This document shows positions 24,158-33,083 of a stretch of 64,000 nt of DNA, piece by piece. The notes below the pieces were generated by a model, which searched no databases, was not told where the DNA came from, and was given only the letters and a program-made list of their open reading frames with translations. A program made the translations under genes and the position numbers. Where the stretch lies: contig LJNK01000002.1 of the NCBI GenBank assembly GCA_001303025.1, positions 1 to 64,000 of the forward strand, read 5' to 3'. Each line of letters opens with the position of its first letter. Within the stretch, counting starts at the first letter, position 1. This DNA is from Deltaproteobacteria bacterium SG8_13. Lineage in GTDB: Bacteria; Desulfobacterota; Desulfobacteria; Desulfobacterales; SG8-13.

Positions 24158-25051
24158 ATGAAAAAGCAAATGATCATTTTCACTGTGTCGGTTTTTTTGT
24201 CCTTTCCCGTTTTCAGCGCTGAAACCACGCAGCCGCCGCAAAACTCGCTGACCGAGCAGGTGAGGCAGAATACCCGGCTGATGATCCGTGCCGGTGTGCC
24301 GGAAGAGCAGGCAGTGCAGATGGTTCAAACCATGGAACGGCAGCAGGTAAGAGAAGAGCAAATTGTTCGAGCCCAGCAGATGGTAATGAACGCGAACAAA
24401 CAGGGCCTGCCGGTTGGGCCGATGATCAGCAAGGCGATGGAGGGATTGGCCAAAGGTGTTTCGACTGAAAATACCTTGGAAGCCATGGAACAGGTGGCAG
24501 ACCGCTATTCGCTCGCATCCCGGCATGCCAGGCAGCTCGCGGCCGACGAAGCCCGTCAGGAGCAACTGCGGGACATGATCGCAGATTGTCTTGCCGCCGG
24601 CATCCGCGACCGGGATCTGGACCGTATCATGGAACAGCTGCAGCAGCGCAGCCGGCAGATGTCCCGCAGCCAGACAGAAGAATACGCTCTGGCAACCATG
24701 CAGAATACGCGCACGATGGCGCGGATGGCGGTGAAATCTTCCGTTGCGGCCGATGTCGTCTGTGCAGCCCTCCAAAACCGGTATACCACCCGGGAAATGC
24801 AACAACTCCATGAGCAGTTCATTCACCAGTCCCGACAGGCTTCACCCAATCAGGTCGCCACTGCATACGCCCGCGCCATTTCCGGCGGCGACCGCGGCGG
24901 CAGCCTCGGACAGTCCGGCTCCGGGGACCATGGCAGCGGCTCCGGGGACCATGGCGGCGGGTCGGGGGACCATGCCGGCGGGTCGGGGGGCTCAGGGGGC
25001 GCCGGTGGTTCCGGCAACTCCGGCGGTGCCGGAGGCAGCGGGAAAAAATAG
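24158..25051 (+). CDS. Secreted helical protein with Gly-rich GSGDHG tail
   Basis: A 297-residue exported protein; signal peptide ends V-F-S-A. Residues about 25-240 are helical and rich in Gln, Glu, Arg and Met, with repeated short patterns such as EQAVQMVQTMERQQ, MISKAMEGLAKGVSTE and IADCLAAGIRDRDLD that suggest a repeated helical-hairpin. The C-terminal 50 residues are almost only Gly, Ser, His and Asp, with G-S-G-D-H-G repeats. No enzyme motif. It is controlled by the ECF system and could be a structural surface protein. Conserved function unknown. Start ATG 24158 has GGAGG. Confidence 0.72.
   Translation: MKKQMIIFTVSVFLSFPVFSAETTQPPQNSLTEQVRQNTRLMIRAGVPEEQAVQMVQTMERQQVREEQIVRAQQMVMNANKQGLPVGPMISKAMEGLAKGVSTENTLEAMEQVADRYSLASRHARQLAADEARQEQLRDMIADCLAAGIRDRDLDRIMEQLQQRSRQMSRSQTEEYALATMQNTRTMARMAVKSSVAADVVCAALQNRYTTREMQQLHEQFIHQSRQASPNQVATAYARAISGGDRGGSLGQSGSGDHGSGSGDHGGGSGDHAGGSGGSGGAGGSGNSGGAGGSGKK
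24917..24979 (+). repeat. Three tandem 21-bp repeats (7-residue unit)
   Basis: Units begin at 24917, 24938 and 24959, each GG(C/G)TC(C/G)GGGGACCATGCC-like, coding for G-S-G-D-H-G/A-S/G. The next unit is broken. They lie in the tail of the Gly-rich protein. Identical first two units point to recent tandem duplication. Confidence 0.75.
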
Positions 25052-25204
25052 AACTATCATCAACGCAGCCCTTGGCGCCCGGGGTTTCCGACGCACCATC
25101 GCCGTCCCGGCGTCAAGGGTCCTCATTGCCCGGGTCCTTCAATCCATCTTTCCATCGAAAGCTCTCCCCCCTCCAGCTGCAGGACAAGCCATCCGGAAAA
25201 ACCA

Positions 25205-25235
25205 TTGACAAACATACCACATTGTGGCATATAGT
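25205..25235 (+). promoter_or_regulatory. Promoter with palindrome in the spacer
   Basis: TTGACA at 25205-25210 and TATAGT at 25230-25235, spacer 19 (slightly long). The spacer contains CCACATTGTGG at 25217-25227, a perfect palindrome with one central base, in a place where a bound repressor would block the polymerase. Serves the gene at 25291. Confidence 0.42.
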
Positions 25236-25290
25236 GACCTCGCCAAGCCGATGGATCTCTACAGGGAAACGCGCCACCTGCGGGAGAAGG

Positions 25291-26703
25291 ATGATGCGCA
25301 CTTTTGCCCCTGACCGCTGCAGCAAAACCGCCATCGAGGATGGAAATCCCGGTTCATTGAGGGCTCGTTGTCTCCCAGAGCCCGATGCCCGGGGGCATCC
25401 GACAGCGCGAACCCGCCTGCCCCACCGTCCGACTCGATACGCTCACCCGAACACAGCCGCCGGGGCGGATGTTCTGACCCCCTTCCCCTTCCTCGACCTG
25501 TGGGTTCAGCAACGTGAGGCTGCGGCCCGATCGCAATACTTCGTAAGGATTGCCGAATTGAAATCCTGCGAGTTGACCGGCTGGTTTGCGCGGTTGCTCG
25601 ACCGCCGGCTGCTGCCGGCACTGGAAAGGATCGGTTTTGAAAAAGGGTTGGCCAGATCCGTGATGAGTCTGGCAGCACCTGCCTGGGAGCAGATGGGGCC
25701 GCTTCCCGCCAGCGGTATCCGGATCCATCCCGGCCTGACTCGAACGATAGAGGAAATTCGCACCGCAACTGGTGCCGAATGTCGGCGGCAGTCCGAAAAT
25801 CAGGCCCTGCTCGATGGGCTGCGGCCGTCCGAACTCCGTTCTCTGGCAGCCGCAAGCGCCGAACCGGCAGGCCTGTCCACGTTGGTCGAACATGTCGCCG
25901 CCTGCTGGTTGATTCTGCCGCGGGCCTCCCGGACGCTGACCATGCGGGATTCACACTGCTTGCCGATTTACCTGCCGTACCTCGACGGCCGGCAGGATCC
26001 AGGCTTCAGCAAAGCGCTCTGCCGGGTTGTAATTGAATATATCGGCAATTTCAGCCTCACGTACCGCCGGCCGGATCTGCCCAGAGAGGAAACGGCCGCC
26101 GCCTTGTTTTTCGGCTTCGCCGCCATGTTTTGGAAAAACCTGCGACAACCGCCGGCCGGCCGACAGCATGATATGATCTGCGACCACTTCTTTCAGTGGG
26201 CCCAACGGCTTTACAGCAATACCCCATTGCCCTGTGCCCCGATGGACGAGGCCGCCAGGGACATGTCTTGCGCCTTCCAGTGGATATTCCCCCGGCCGGA
26301 TGCCTTCGGCAGGATTCCCGCCGTCAAACAGTATCACCCGCAAGCCTCGTTGATAGCCCTGCGAAACGGAGAGCACGGCATCGTTTCGGTGCTGCGCTGC
26401 CTGGCGCCTTCGGCAACACTATTTAAAAGGGGAACGGCTGCAAAAATTCCCTACGCCCAGGTACCGGCGAACCTGCAGTCGCTGCTGCGGACGATCAAGT
26501 CGTGCTGGTCATGCGAATCGCCCGCCACTCGCCGCAACATCCGGTGTTTTTTAACCCGGCTGGCCAACCGCTATCGCATCGGCTGGCAGAACGCCAAAGC
26601 GACCAACGATCCGGCTGCGCCGGTTCTTCGGTTCACCGCCTCCAGGACCATCGAAATGATTCATTCGTTTACCGCGTCTCTGTCCGGATCTCAGCGGGAA
26701 TAA
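25291..26703 (+). CDS. Unrecognised 470-residue protein
   Basis: I do not recognise this family. It reads as a soluble protein with no signal peptide or membrane segment. The first 70 residues are Pro/Arg-rich and low in structure; the middle (about 75-300) is helical, with segments such as FPFLDLWVQQREAAARSQ and KALCRVVIEYIGNFSLTY. The end has four Cys within S-C-W-S-C-E-S-P and I-R-C-F, which could bind a metal, then KFTASR-like basic helices. The start is uncertain: ATG 25291 or 25294 behind GGGAGAAGG is preferred to the longer frame at 25072. It may be a regulated stand-alone gene, given the promoter with a palindrome upstream. Confidence 0.6.
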   Translation: MMRTFAPDRCSKTAIEDGNPGSLRARCLPEPDARGHPTARTRLPHRPTRYAHPNTAAGADVLTPFPFLDLWVQQREAAARSQYFVRIAELKSCELTGWFARLLDRRLLPALERIGFEKGLARSVMSLAAPAWEQMGPLPASGIRIHPGLTRTIEEIRTATGAECRRQSENQALLDGLRPSELRSLAAASAEPAGLSTLVEHVAACWLILPRASRTLTMRDSHCLPIYLPYLDGRQDPGFSKALCRVVIEYIGNFSLTYRRPDLPREETAAALFFGFAAMFWKNLRQPPAGRQHDMICDHFFQWAQRLYSNTPLPCAPMDEAARDMSCAFQWIFPRPDAFGRIPAVKQYHPQASLIALRNGEHGIVSVLRCLAPSATLFKRGTAAKIPYAQVPANLQSLLRTIKSCWSCESPATRRNIRCFLTRLANRYRIGWQNAKATNDPAAPVLRFTASRTIEMIHSFTASLSGSQRE

Positions 26704-26784
26704 AGTTGACAGCCCCCTGCAGCGTAAGTTATGCGGTCAGCTGCACAGATTCAAACACCGAATACCAACCCGGTATCTTGCAGC

Positions 26785-27393
26785 ATGATATGGATCCGCC
26801 ACCTGGCCGTTGCATTGTCCTTTTTCCTGGCACTCGCCTCGGGGCTGCTGAGCTGCAGCCACAAGCCGGCGGCGACCGTTGAACCTCCTGGTCTTTCCCA
26901 AGATCCGCAGCTTCTGCACGAGGATCAATTACAGCGAATCGACGATCTCACGCAGGCGCTTCTGGCGCTGGATCCCGACGTTACCGAAAAGGAGGCCAGG
27001 GGAGTCGCACAATCCGCTATTGTGCATACGGCGGAGCTGGGTCGACGGTATCGGGTCGTACGGCCCCCGCAGCTGCACAATCTGCTGGTCAAATTCGGCT
27101 GGAAGAAACGCGGACTGTGCTACCACTGGACGGAAGACCTGTTGAGACACCTGGAAGCACTCCAGCTTCGCCATCTGCATCTTCAGCGCGTCGTGGCCCA
27201 CCGCGGCAGCGATCTGCGTGAACATCACAGTGTGATCGTTATTGCACGGGAAACATCGTTGCGGGAAGGCATCGTTCTGGATGGCTGGCGGGGCTCCGGC
27301 GATCTATTCTGGATGCCGGCCGGTGAGGACCATTATCCCTGGGTGCCGCTGTACGATGGGGATCGGCTCGAAGGCAGGGTCAAGGCACGCTGA
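26785..27393 (+). CDS. Lipoprotein of unknown function
   Basis: A 202-residue lipoprotein; lipobox L-L-S-C after a 23-residue signal. The mature part has ALLALDPDVTEKEARGVAQ, then FGWKKRGLCYHWTEDLLRHL, E-H-H-S-V-I-V-I-A and the end W-M-P-A-G-E-D-H-Y-P-W. The Cys in G-L-C-Y-H-W followed some 40 residues later by His-His resembles a Cys-His catalytic pair, but no peptidase family can be named. Start ATG 26785 gives a clean signal; the frame from 26731 is longer. No operon partner on the same strand. Confidence 0.68.
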   Translation: MIWIRHLAVALSFFLALASGLLSCSHKPAATVEPPGLSQDPQLLHEDQLQRIDDLTQALLALDPDVTEKEARGVAQSAIVHTAELGRRYRVVRPPQLHNLLVKFGWKKRGLCYHWTEDLLRHLEALQLRHLHLQRVVAHRGSDLREHHSVIVIARETSLREGIVLDGWRGSGDLFWMPAGEDHYPWVPLYDGDRLEGRVKAR

Positions 27394-27416
27394 TCGGGCA
27401 GACACAGCCGAAGGCT

Positions 27417-28445
27417 TCAGTGCAGGACTTCCTGCCAGAGAGTGGTAACGCCGTAATCGAGGTTCGCCGTCGCCAGCAGATACCAGCGTCGTTCAAACCA
27501 GACAGCAGTGGCCCAACCGATCTCGTGGTAGCGAATCTGTGTGTGGTGCAGCATGGGATTGCCGGCACTCCGGGTCCATCGATCGAGGGTCTCGGCGGTT
27601 GCATGGCCCAGGCTGCTCAGGGCGGTTTCGGCCTCCCTGCCCGAATAATTCATATAGTACCGACCGTTTTCCACCCACAGCCTCGGAGCCATCAGCCCGA
27701 TTTCATCCCAATGCCCCTTCCCACCGTAGCCGAGTACCGGTTTGGCGGCAAGCCGAGACCATTTCATCCCATCGGTGCTGACGGCAATACCGATTTGCGA
27801 GTAAATAGCGCTGCGCCCATCCGGCCAGCCGGCGTAAGCCATCACGAATCGCCTGCCGTCATGCAGCACCGATGGATGGTTGACCCCGCCGGCATCCCAT
27901 GATCCGGGCGGCCCCGGAGAAAAAACCGGCCCCGGCAATTTCTTCCAGTCGATCCCGTTTCCGGAGCGAGCCAGGCCGATGCGTTGCCGGTTCCCGTCGG
28001 TTCCACCGTAATACATCCAGAATACACCGGCACGGCGCATCACGGAAGGATGGGCAACCGACTCGCTATCCCAGGCTCCGGCGACGCCCGGGCCGAGCAC
28101 GGGCTGGTCCCGCAGCGCCTGCCACGGACCGACGATCTTGCCCCCGGCAGCGACATGAAGACCGATTCGGCCGACCGTGCCGGCATCCACGCCGCTGTGG
28201 AAAAGATACCAGCGGTGCTTGTAATAAATGATGCTGTTGCCTGTGTCGGCTCGCTTCTCGTTCCAGGAACCCGGCTGTCCCGGGACCAGAATCGGACTGG
28301 CGGGATGCTCCTTCCAGGCGATAGCCGTCAACCGCCTGCTGTCAGCCGGCGCATCGGCGGCGCTGTGACAACCGGAATAAAGCGAAGCGGCGCACATCAG
28401 CAGAAGCCGGACAAAAACGGCGAACCCGCGGCTGCACGGGTTCAT
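27417..28445 (-). CDS. Lipoprotein with five-bladed beta-propeller (GH43/GH32-like)
   Basis: A 342-residue exported lipoprotein (lipobox Y-S-G-C). It shows repeated blades with W-Y-L-F-H-S-G-V-D, FWMYYGGTDGNRQRIGLA, RRFVMAYAGWPDGRSA and RYYMNYSGREAE, each starting after H-P-S-V or A-P-R-L-W. This is the pattern of the GH43/GH32/GH130-like propeller superfamily, which acts on arabinans, fructans or manno-oligosaccharides. Catalytic acidic residues cannot be placed with confidence. It overlaps the isochorismatase gene upstream by four bases (ATGA), so it is coupled to it, an odd pair. Confidence 0.72.
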   Translation of the reverse strand: MNPCSRGFAVFVRLLLMCAASLYSGCHSAADAPADSRRLTAIAWKEHPASPILVPGQPGSWNEKRADTGNSIIYYKHRWYLFHSGVDAGTVGRIGLHVAAGGKIVGPWQALRDQPVLGPGVAGAWDSESVAHPSVMRRAGVFWMYYGGTDGNRQRIGLARSGNGIDWKKLPGPVFSPGPPGSWDAGGVNHPSVLHDGRRFVMAYAGWPDGRSAIYSQIGIAVSTDGMKWSRLAAKPVLGYGGKGHWDEIGLMAPRLWVENGRYYMNYSGREAETALSSLGHATAETLDRWTRSAGNPMLHHTQIRYHEIGWATAVWFERRWYLLATANLDYGVTTLWQEVLH

Positions 28446-29032
28446 GATTCACCTCCCGTCAGCTCTTTTATCAGTTCCGCTGAGGTAGCCACGGTAAACA
28501 GAGGGAACAACGGATTGCGGCGATAGGTTTCGAGCACCCGTTCATGCGTGCTTTCGAGCGGAGCTGCCGAGCAGTCTTCCAGCAGTACCGCTTTGAAATC
28601 ATGACAGAGCGCGTCGAGAGCGGTGGTCAGAACACAGAAGTGGGTCGCCAGGCCCGCCACGGCACACAGGGTAACATTTTTCTCTTGCAGCCGGTGTTCA
28701 AGACCGGTGTGAAAGAATGCCGAAAACCGCGGCTTAGGCAGCCAAATATCCTGGGGCTTGCGATCCAGTTCAGCGATCACCTGGGCACCTTCGCTGCCGG
28801 CCAACGAGTGAGGTTTCATCCTCGCCGTGAAGATGAAATCCTGCCGCTGAAAAGCATCGGTGGCGAACACAACGGGCCAGCCCTGTTGGTGAAAAACCGA
28901 CAGCAACCGATTGATGGGTTCGATGATCCGCACAGCCGGCGCCGTAATCGCCAGCCGGGCATGCGGGTCAAAATAGTCATTGACCATGTCGATCACCAGC
29001 AGGGCCGGGGTTTCTCCAGCTGTCATTGCCAT
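28442..29032 (-). CDS. Isochorismatase-family cysteine hydrolase
   Basis: A 196-residue cytoplasmic enzyme. The catalytic triad of the family is visible: Asp in LLVIDMVNDYF, Lys in LPKPRFSAFFHTGL, and Cys in AGLATHFCVLTTALD. The family hydrolyses isochorismate, nicotinamide or ureido compounds; the substrate here cannot be told. ATG 29032 with GGGAGA is preferred to the longer GTG start. The downstream beta-propeller gene overlaps by four bases. Confidence 0.86.
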   Translation of the reverse strand: MAMTAGETPALLVIDMVNDYFDPHARLAITAPAVRIIEPINRLLSVFHQQGWPVVFATDAFQRQDFIFTARMKPHSLAGSEGAQVIAELDRKPQDIWLPKPRFSAFFHTGLEHRLQEKNVTLCAVAGLATHFCVLTTALDALCHDFKAVLLEDCSAAPLESTHERVLETYRRNPLFPLFTVATSAELIKELTGGES

Positions 29033-29178
29033 TTTACCGTCTCCCGGGGTTGGTGGCGTCGAACGGGTCTGCATCCCTTCTTCGCATCGGATCCGGGCCA
29101 CAAATCTGCAGGCGGCCAGCAGATAGGCGGATTATGACATAAACTGCTTTGCCGGGCAAACAGCCAGGGCCCGCAGAT

Positions 29179-29207
29179 TTGACACCACCGGCCAGATTAT
29201 TTTATAC
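29179..29207 (+). promoter_or_regulatory. Sigma-70 promoter before the CitE-like gene
   Basis: TTGACA at 29179-29184, spacer 17, TTATAC at 29202-29207. It lies about 94 bases before ATG 29301, which has a GGAAGGA ribosome site. Confidence 0.55.
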
Positions 29208-29300
29208 GTCAACCGGGTCAACCGTTCGGCGGGCAAAAGGTCTGGCAAGGCTGCAGGCGAAACGATTTTCAAACATGTACAGCCATGGAAGGATAGGGAA

Positions 29301-30221
29301 ATGAAACCCCGCAGATCGATTCTTTCGGTGCCGGGTCACATCGCAAAAATGCACCGCAAGGCGTCTCAAAGCCCAGCGGATGCAGTCATGCTCGATCTGG
29401 AAGACAGTGTTCCCGTCAACGAAAAGGATAGCGCTCGCAAGACCGTTATCCGCTCACTGGAGTCCCTCGACTGGGGAGCCAAGACGGTCACCGCCCGAAT
29501 CAACTCCCTCGAGACGGCTTTCGGTTATCGTGACTTGATCGCTCTGGCAGAAAAGGGCGGTCTGGTTCTCGATGCCGTGGTAATTCCGAAGGTCGATCAC
29601 TGCGCAGATGTTCACTTTGCCGACCGCCTGCTTCGCGGCGCCGAAATGCACCGCGGGTTGACAAGGCCCATTGGCATCGAAGCCATTATCGAATCCGCCG
29701 CCGGGCTGGAGAAGATCTCCGAAATCGCCGGCGCCAGCGATCGGCTGAAAACCCTGGTTTTCGGAGTTGCCGACTATTCAGCTTCGATCGGCGCCCGCCT
29801 GGTTTCACTTTCCGGCCACGGGGAGAAAGAAGAAACATTGTACCCGGGACATCGCTGGAATTTTGCGCTGAGTCGAATTGTCATGACAGCCAAAGCGCAC
29901 GGCCTGATGGCCATTGACGCACCGTACGGCAACTACGCCGACCCGGAGGGCCTGCAGCGTTCTGCATCGATTGCCTGTGCGCTGGGATGCGACGGCAAAT
30001 GGGCGATCCATCCGAGTCAGATCGATTTGCTCAACACGGTCTTTTCCCCTTCCGCCGAGGACATCGACCGCGCCCGCAGGGTGCTGGAAGCCTACGACGA
30101 AGCCCGTGCAAAAGGACGCGGAGCGGCCTCCGTGGACGGTCGCATGATCGATGCGGCCACCGTGCGCCTTGCACAGCAGTTGTGGGACCGGGCGAAACAA
30201 CTAGGGTTGGTCAAATCCTGA
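29301..30221 (+). CDS. HpcH/HpaI-type CoA lyase (CitE-like)
   Basis: A 306-residue aldolase of the citrate-lyase-beta/malyl-CoA-lyase family. The start RRSILSVPGHIAKMHRKA, VMLDLEDSVP (Asp and Glu near Mg), TRPIGIEAIIESAAGLEKI, VFGVADYSASIG and GKWAIHPSQI are all typical. Such enzymes cleave malyl-, citramalyl- or citryl-CoA-type thioesters with Mg. No CitD/CitF subunit genes are nearby, so a CoA-thioester lyase is more likely than a citrate lyase subunit. It is a single gene with its own promoter. Confidence 0.87.
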   Translation: MKPRRSILSVPGHIAKMHRKASQSPADAVMLDLEDSVPVNEKDSARKTVIRSLESLDWGAKTVTARINSLETAFGYRDLIALAEKGGLVLDAVVIPKVDHCADVHFADRLLRGAEMHRGLTRPIGIEAIIESAAGLEKISEIAGASDRLKTLVFGVADYSASIGARLVSLSGHGEKEETLYPGHRWNFALSRIVMTAKAHGLMAIDAPYGNYADPEGLQRSASIACALGCDGKWAIHPSQIDLLNTVFSPSAEDIDRARRVLEAYDEARAKGRGAASVDGRMIDAATVRLAQQLWDRAKQLGLVKS

Positions 30222-30303
30222 CCCGCATATTTGCACCCACGCGGTCCGATTGGTCGATGAGCATTCGCAATGGCGCACCGCCGCCAACCGGCAGAAGCCG
30301 GAG

Positions 30304-30969
30304 TTAGATCGGATCGATGCAGGCCGGTTCATTGTGGCGGGTGGAGTTGACCTTCCTGGACACCGGATGGTGCACCAGCTCTCTGAAAAGGCCTTCCGAT
30401 AAAAGCTGCTTCAGGTGATCGGTATTTTGCGTCGAGGGACGCAGCCAGTCAGCATGCATTTCCGGACGCAGGATCATCGGCATGCGATGGTGGACGGCAC
30501 GGACGCTCCGGCTGGCTGCGGTGGTAATGATCGCGCAGGACCGATACACTTCGGCAGCATCTGCACCTTTCCACACTTCCCACAACCCTGCGAAACCGAA
30601 GGGCGAGCCGTCAGGCAGGGAAAAATAGAATGGCTGCTTGTCGCCTTTCACTCCCTTCCACTCGTAGAAACCGTCGGCCACAACCAGACAGCGCCGCTTT
30701 GCGAAGGCGCTGCGGAAACTCGGCTTTTCGGCTACCGTTTCCACCCTGGCATTGATCATTCGATTGCCGATCCGTATGTCTTTTGCCCAGAACGGCACCA
30801 GTCCCCAGTGGAGTTCAGCCAGGTGGTGCTTGTCGTTGCCCACAACGACAAGCACTTTCTGGGTGGGAGTGATATTGTAGCTGGCAGCGGCTTGGATACC
30901 CGAGACGTCGACGTTGAAAGTTTGCTCGATCAGGCGAAGGGAGCTGTGCCTGACAAATCTTCCGCACAT
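30304..30969 (-). CDS. SOS-response-associated protein YedK/HMCES
   Basis: A 221-residue SRAP protein that forms a covalent link to abasic sites in single-stranded DNA. Seen are the catalytic Cys2 in MCGRFVRH, the conserved Asn in MINARVETVAEK, the Glu of GFYEWK and the His in VHHRMPMIL. Position 2 needs removal of Met, as known for the family. Length is normal. It lies head to tail after the OmpA-like gene, 10 bases away, but probably as a separate DNA-repair function. No LexA box is evident. Confidence 0.92.
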   Translation of the reverse strand: MCGRFVRHSSLRLIEQTFNVDVSGIQAAASYNITPTQKVLVVVGNDKHHLAELHWGLVPFWAKDIRIGNRMINARVETVAEKPSFRSAFAKRRCLVVADGFYEWKGVKGDKQPFYFSLPDGSPFGFAGLWEVWKGADAAEVYRSCAIITTAASRSVRAVHHRMPMILRPEMHADWLRPSTQNTDHLKQLLSEGLFRELVHHPVSRKVNSTRHNEPACIDPI

Positions 30970-30979
30970 TCCCCCTTCC

Positions 30980-32461
30980 TCAATTCGAACCGGCAGCCGG
31001 TTTATAATGGGGGGTGATAATCAGATCGATTCTCCGGTTGATCGCCCGGCCTTTTTCGGTTTTATTCGAGGCTAACGGACGATGGGAGCCGTAGCCGACA
31101 GCGATGATCTTGTCAAATGCGAGCGTTTCGTTCGCGACGAGATATTGCCGGACCGCATCGGCTCGCTGCTCGGAGAGCAGATCGTTCACTTCCTCCGATC
31201 CGGTGCTGTCGGTATGCCCCTCGATGATCAAATCGACGTCGTCAAACGTGCGCACGGCCCGCTGCACTTTGCTCAACAGGGAGTAGTTTTTCGGTAGGAT
31301 GATGCTCTGGCCCACCGGAAATTCCATGGCCTTCAAGCGGATAACCAGCTGTCCTTCCCGCTTGTAGACCTCGGCTTCCCGCGGTTCAAAGTAAGTCCTT
31401 ACCTTCTCAAACAACTCGTTGAACTGTTTTTCGGCCAGCAGTCGCTCCTTGGCGGTTTGCTCTGCCTTGGATTTTCCTTCCAATTCAGCCAGTCGCGCCT
31501 GGAGCTGATCGGTCAGTTTCTGCTGATCGCTGACTTTCTCCAACATAGCCGATCGCTCGTATTGCAGCGCCGCAACGGAACCGACGATGTTCTCCACCTG
31601 GGTGTCAAAATCCCGGTCCCGCATGTCCGGCGCCGGGAGTTTGCTTGCAATCGAATGCAGGTCCTTTTCGATCAGCAGTGCGAGCGGCTCCGGCTGCATT
31701 TCTTCCAGCTCCCCGGCCTGCCGGGCGATTTCCAGGTGTCGTTTGGCGCTGAAAAGAGCGGCCTGGGCCTTGCGGCGCATTTCGTCTTTGGCATAAGGAT
31801 TTTTGGTTATGAACTCATCGGCCGCTGTCAACTGCCGTTGTGCTTCCTGATACGTTTTGGGCGCAATTTTAAACGTCTTCTCACGCTTGGCCCGTTGCAG
31901 CAAGCCGCGCACCTCACCGATGGTTCGCACCTTGATGGCACGAATTTCAAGGCGCCGGTACTCATCTGATACCTTTTCACGCCCTTTTTTGGCATAGGTG
32001 ATATTGTCCTTTTCAATCGCCCGGGTCAAGCCGATAAACTGCGCTTCGACCTTGGTATAGTCCTCTCCCAACGAAGGCGCTCCGGCATCACGTGCCAGCT
32101 TTCGATTCTGGATGACATCGGGCAGTACGGACCGCGACAGCTGGGATTTGTCTCTGGCCGTAAGCAGCTGCGCCCTGCCTTCGGCTATATACTCCAAAAT
32201 ATCGGACAGCTCCCCGCCCTTTTTCATCTCCGCTTTGGCAGCCCTCAGGGAGGTTTCGCTTTTTTCAAACCACGCCGGGGACAGGACGTTGACCTGATCC
32301 TGTCGGGCAGAGGTGACATCCATTTCGAGCTTTTGAATCAGTTCGGCCGGACTTTCCGTTTTGGCTATCGGTTCAACTTTTAATTTGCTGCCGCCACAAG
32401 CAGAGATCCCGGCGGATATAAATAACAGCAGGAATATCGGAAGATACCTTTTTACCATCAT
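30980..32461 (-). CDS. OmpA-family lipoprotein with DUF4398-like helical domain
   Basis: A 493-residue outer-membrane lipoprotein. Lipobox G-I-S-A-C-G. A long helical part (about 35-330, DUF4398-like at the start, with coiled-coil QLQARLAELEGKSKAEQTAK) is followed by an OmpA peptidoglycan-binding domain (about 365-490): FPVGQSIILPKNYSLLSKV, LIIEGHTDSTGSEE, LSEQRADAVRQYL and GYGSHRPLASNKTEKGRAIN with the Asp and Arg that grip diaminopimelate. It probably ties the envelope to the wall. The ribosome site GGGGGCTG lies before ATG 32461; GTG or ATG 3 bases later is also possible. Confidence 0.88.
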   Translation of the reverse strand: MMVKRYLPIFLLLFISAGISACGGSKLKVEPIAKTESPAELIQKLEMDVTSARQDQVNVLSPAWFEKSETSLRAAKAEMKKGGELSDILEYIAEGRAQLLTARDKSQLSRSVLPDVIQNRKLARDAGAPSLGEDYTKVEAQFIGLTRAIEKDNITYAKKGREKVSDEYRRLEIRAIKVRTIGEVRGLLQRAKREKTFKIAPKTYQEAQRQLTAADEFITKNPYAKDEMRRKAQAALFSAKRHLEIARQAGELEEMQPEPLALLIEKDLHSIASKLPAPDMRDRDFDTQVENIVGSVAALQYERSAMLEKVSDQQKLTDQLQARLAELEGKSKAEQTAKERLLAEKQFNELFEKVRTYFEPREAEVYKREGQLVIRLKAMEFPVGQSIILPKNYSLLSKVQRAVRTFDDVDLIIEGHTDSTGSEEVNDLLSEQRADAVRQYLVANETLAFDKIIAVGYGSHRPLASNKTEKGRAINRRIDLIITPHYKPAAGSN

Positions 32462-32500
32462 GCAGCCCCCCTAAGGAGTATGTGAAGTTCAAAATGGGTT

Positions 32501-32932
32501 TCAGTTTTGCCGTGGAACGACAATCTGCTCCGACTGGCCGTCTTTGTCGCCTGCTGTGGATTTTTTGCATGGAAAGGCTTCGGCCAGGGCATGAAACACC
32601 AGCAACCGGGCCTGTTCGTGCAGTCTCTCAGGATGCTCCTTCAGCCATTTGACAATGAGAATGCGTGCCTGGGCAGAGGATACCCCCTGCTCCGGCATGC
32701 AGAATACTTTCAGGCTCGGATCCCGCGTGCTGAACACCGTGTAGGAATCGAGCAGACCTTGAATATAGCCCATGGCACGACAGCGATTGACGTTCGCCTG
32801 CACGCCGCTGGAGGATTCATCGTCAAGCATGATCAGCAACTGATCCCCCCGCAAGGTTTCGGCTGAAGCAGAACTGCAGATCAGGATCGCCATCACAACG
32901 GCCATTGCGGCAGCTCGAATCCACAAGCGCAT
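32501..32932 (-). CDS. Exported Rap1a/Tai-like protein
   Basis: A 143-residue exported protein (signal peptide to S-A-S-A-E). The pattern RCRAMGYIQGLLDSY, F-C-M-P-E-Q-G-V-S-S-A-Q, VKWLKEHPERLHEQARLLV and HALAEAFPCK matches the Rap1a/Tai immunity fold, with conserved Cys pairs. In Serratia that family protects against type VI effectors; in environmental bacteria the same fold is common without such context. No effector or type VI gene is nearby. The ATG at 32932 with GGGGAAG is chosen; the longer frame adds an unrelated leader. Confidence 0.75.
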   Translation of the reverse strand: MRLWIRAAAMAVVMAILICSSASAETLRGDQLLIMLDDESSSGVQANVNRCRAMGYIQGLLDSYTVFSTRDPSLKVFCMPEQGVSSAQARILIVKWLKEHPERLHEQARLLVFHALAEAFPCKKSTAGDKDGQSEQIVVPRQN

Positions 32933-33083
32933 TGAACTTCCCCCCAAGTCGTTTGTGTGCCAACGTTTTCGTCGGTTTCCGGTAAAATCGTCACCGGAAA
33001 TCATCAGGTTCAAAAGCCGGTGCTTTTCACCGGGCCGACGCGGCTGCTCTTCGGCCTGTCTTGCCGCTGAACCCCGTGACGAT

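Noticed and set aside
26706-26735. TTGACA before the lipoprotein at 26785 as promoter
   Set aside because: The hexamers 17 or 18 bases later (TTATGC, TATGCG) match -10 poorly.
32501-32932. Rap1a-like gene as a toxin-immunity or type VI locus
   Set aside because: No effector, Hcp, VgrG or other type VI gene in the neighbourhood; the fold alone is not enough.
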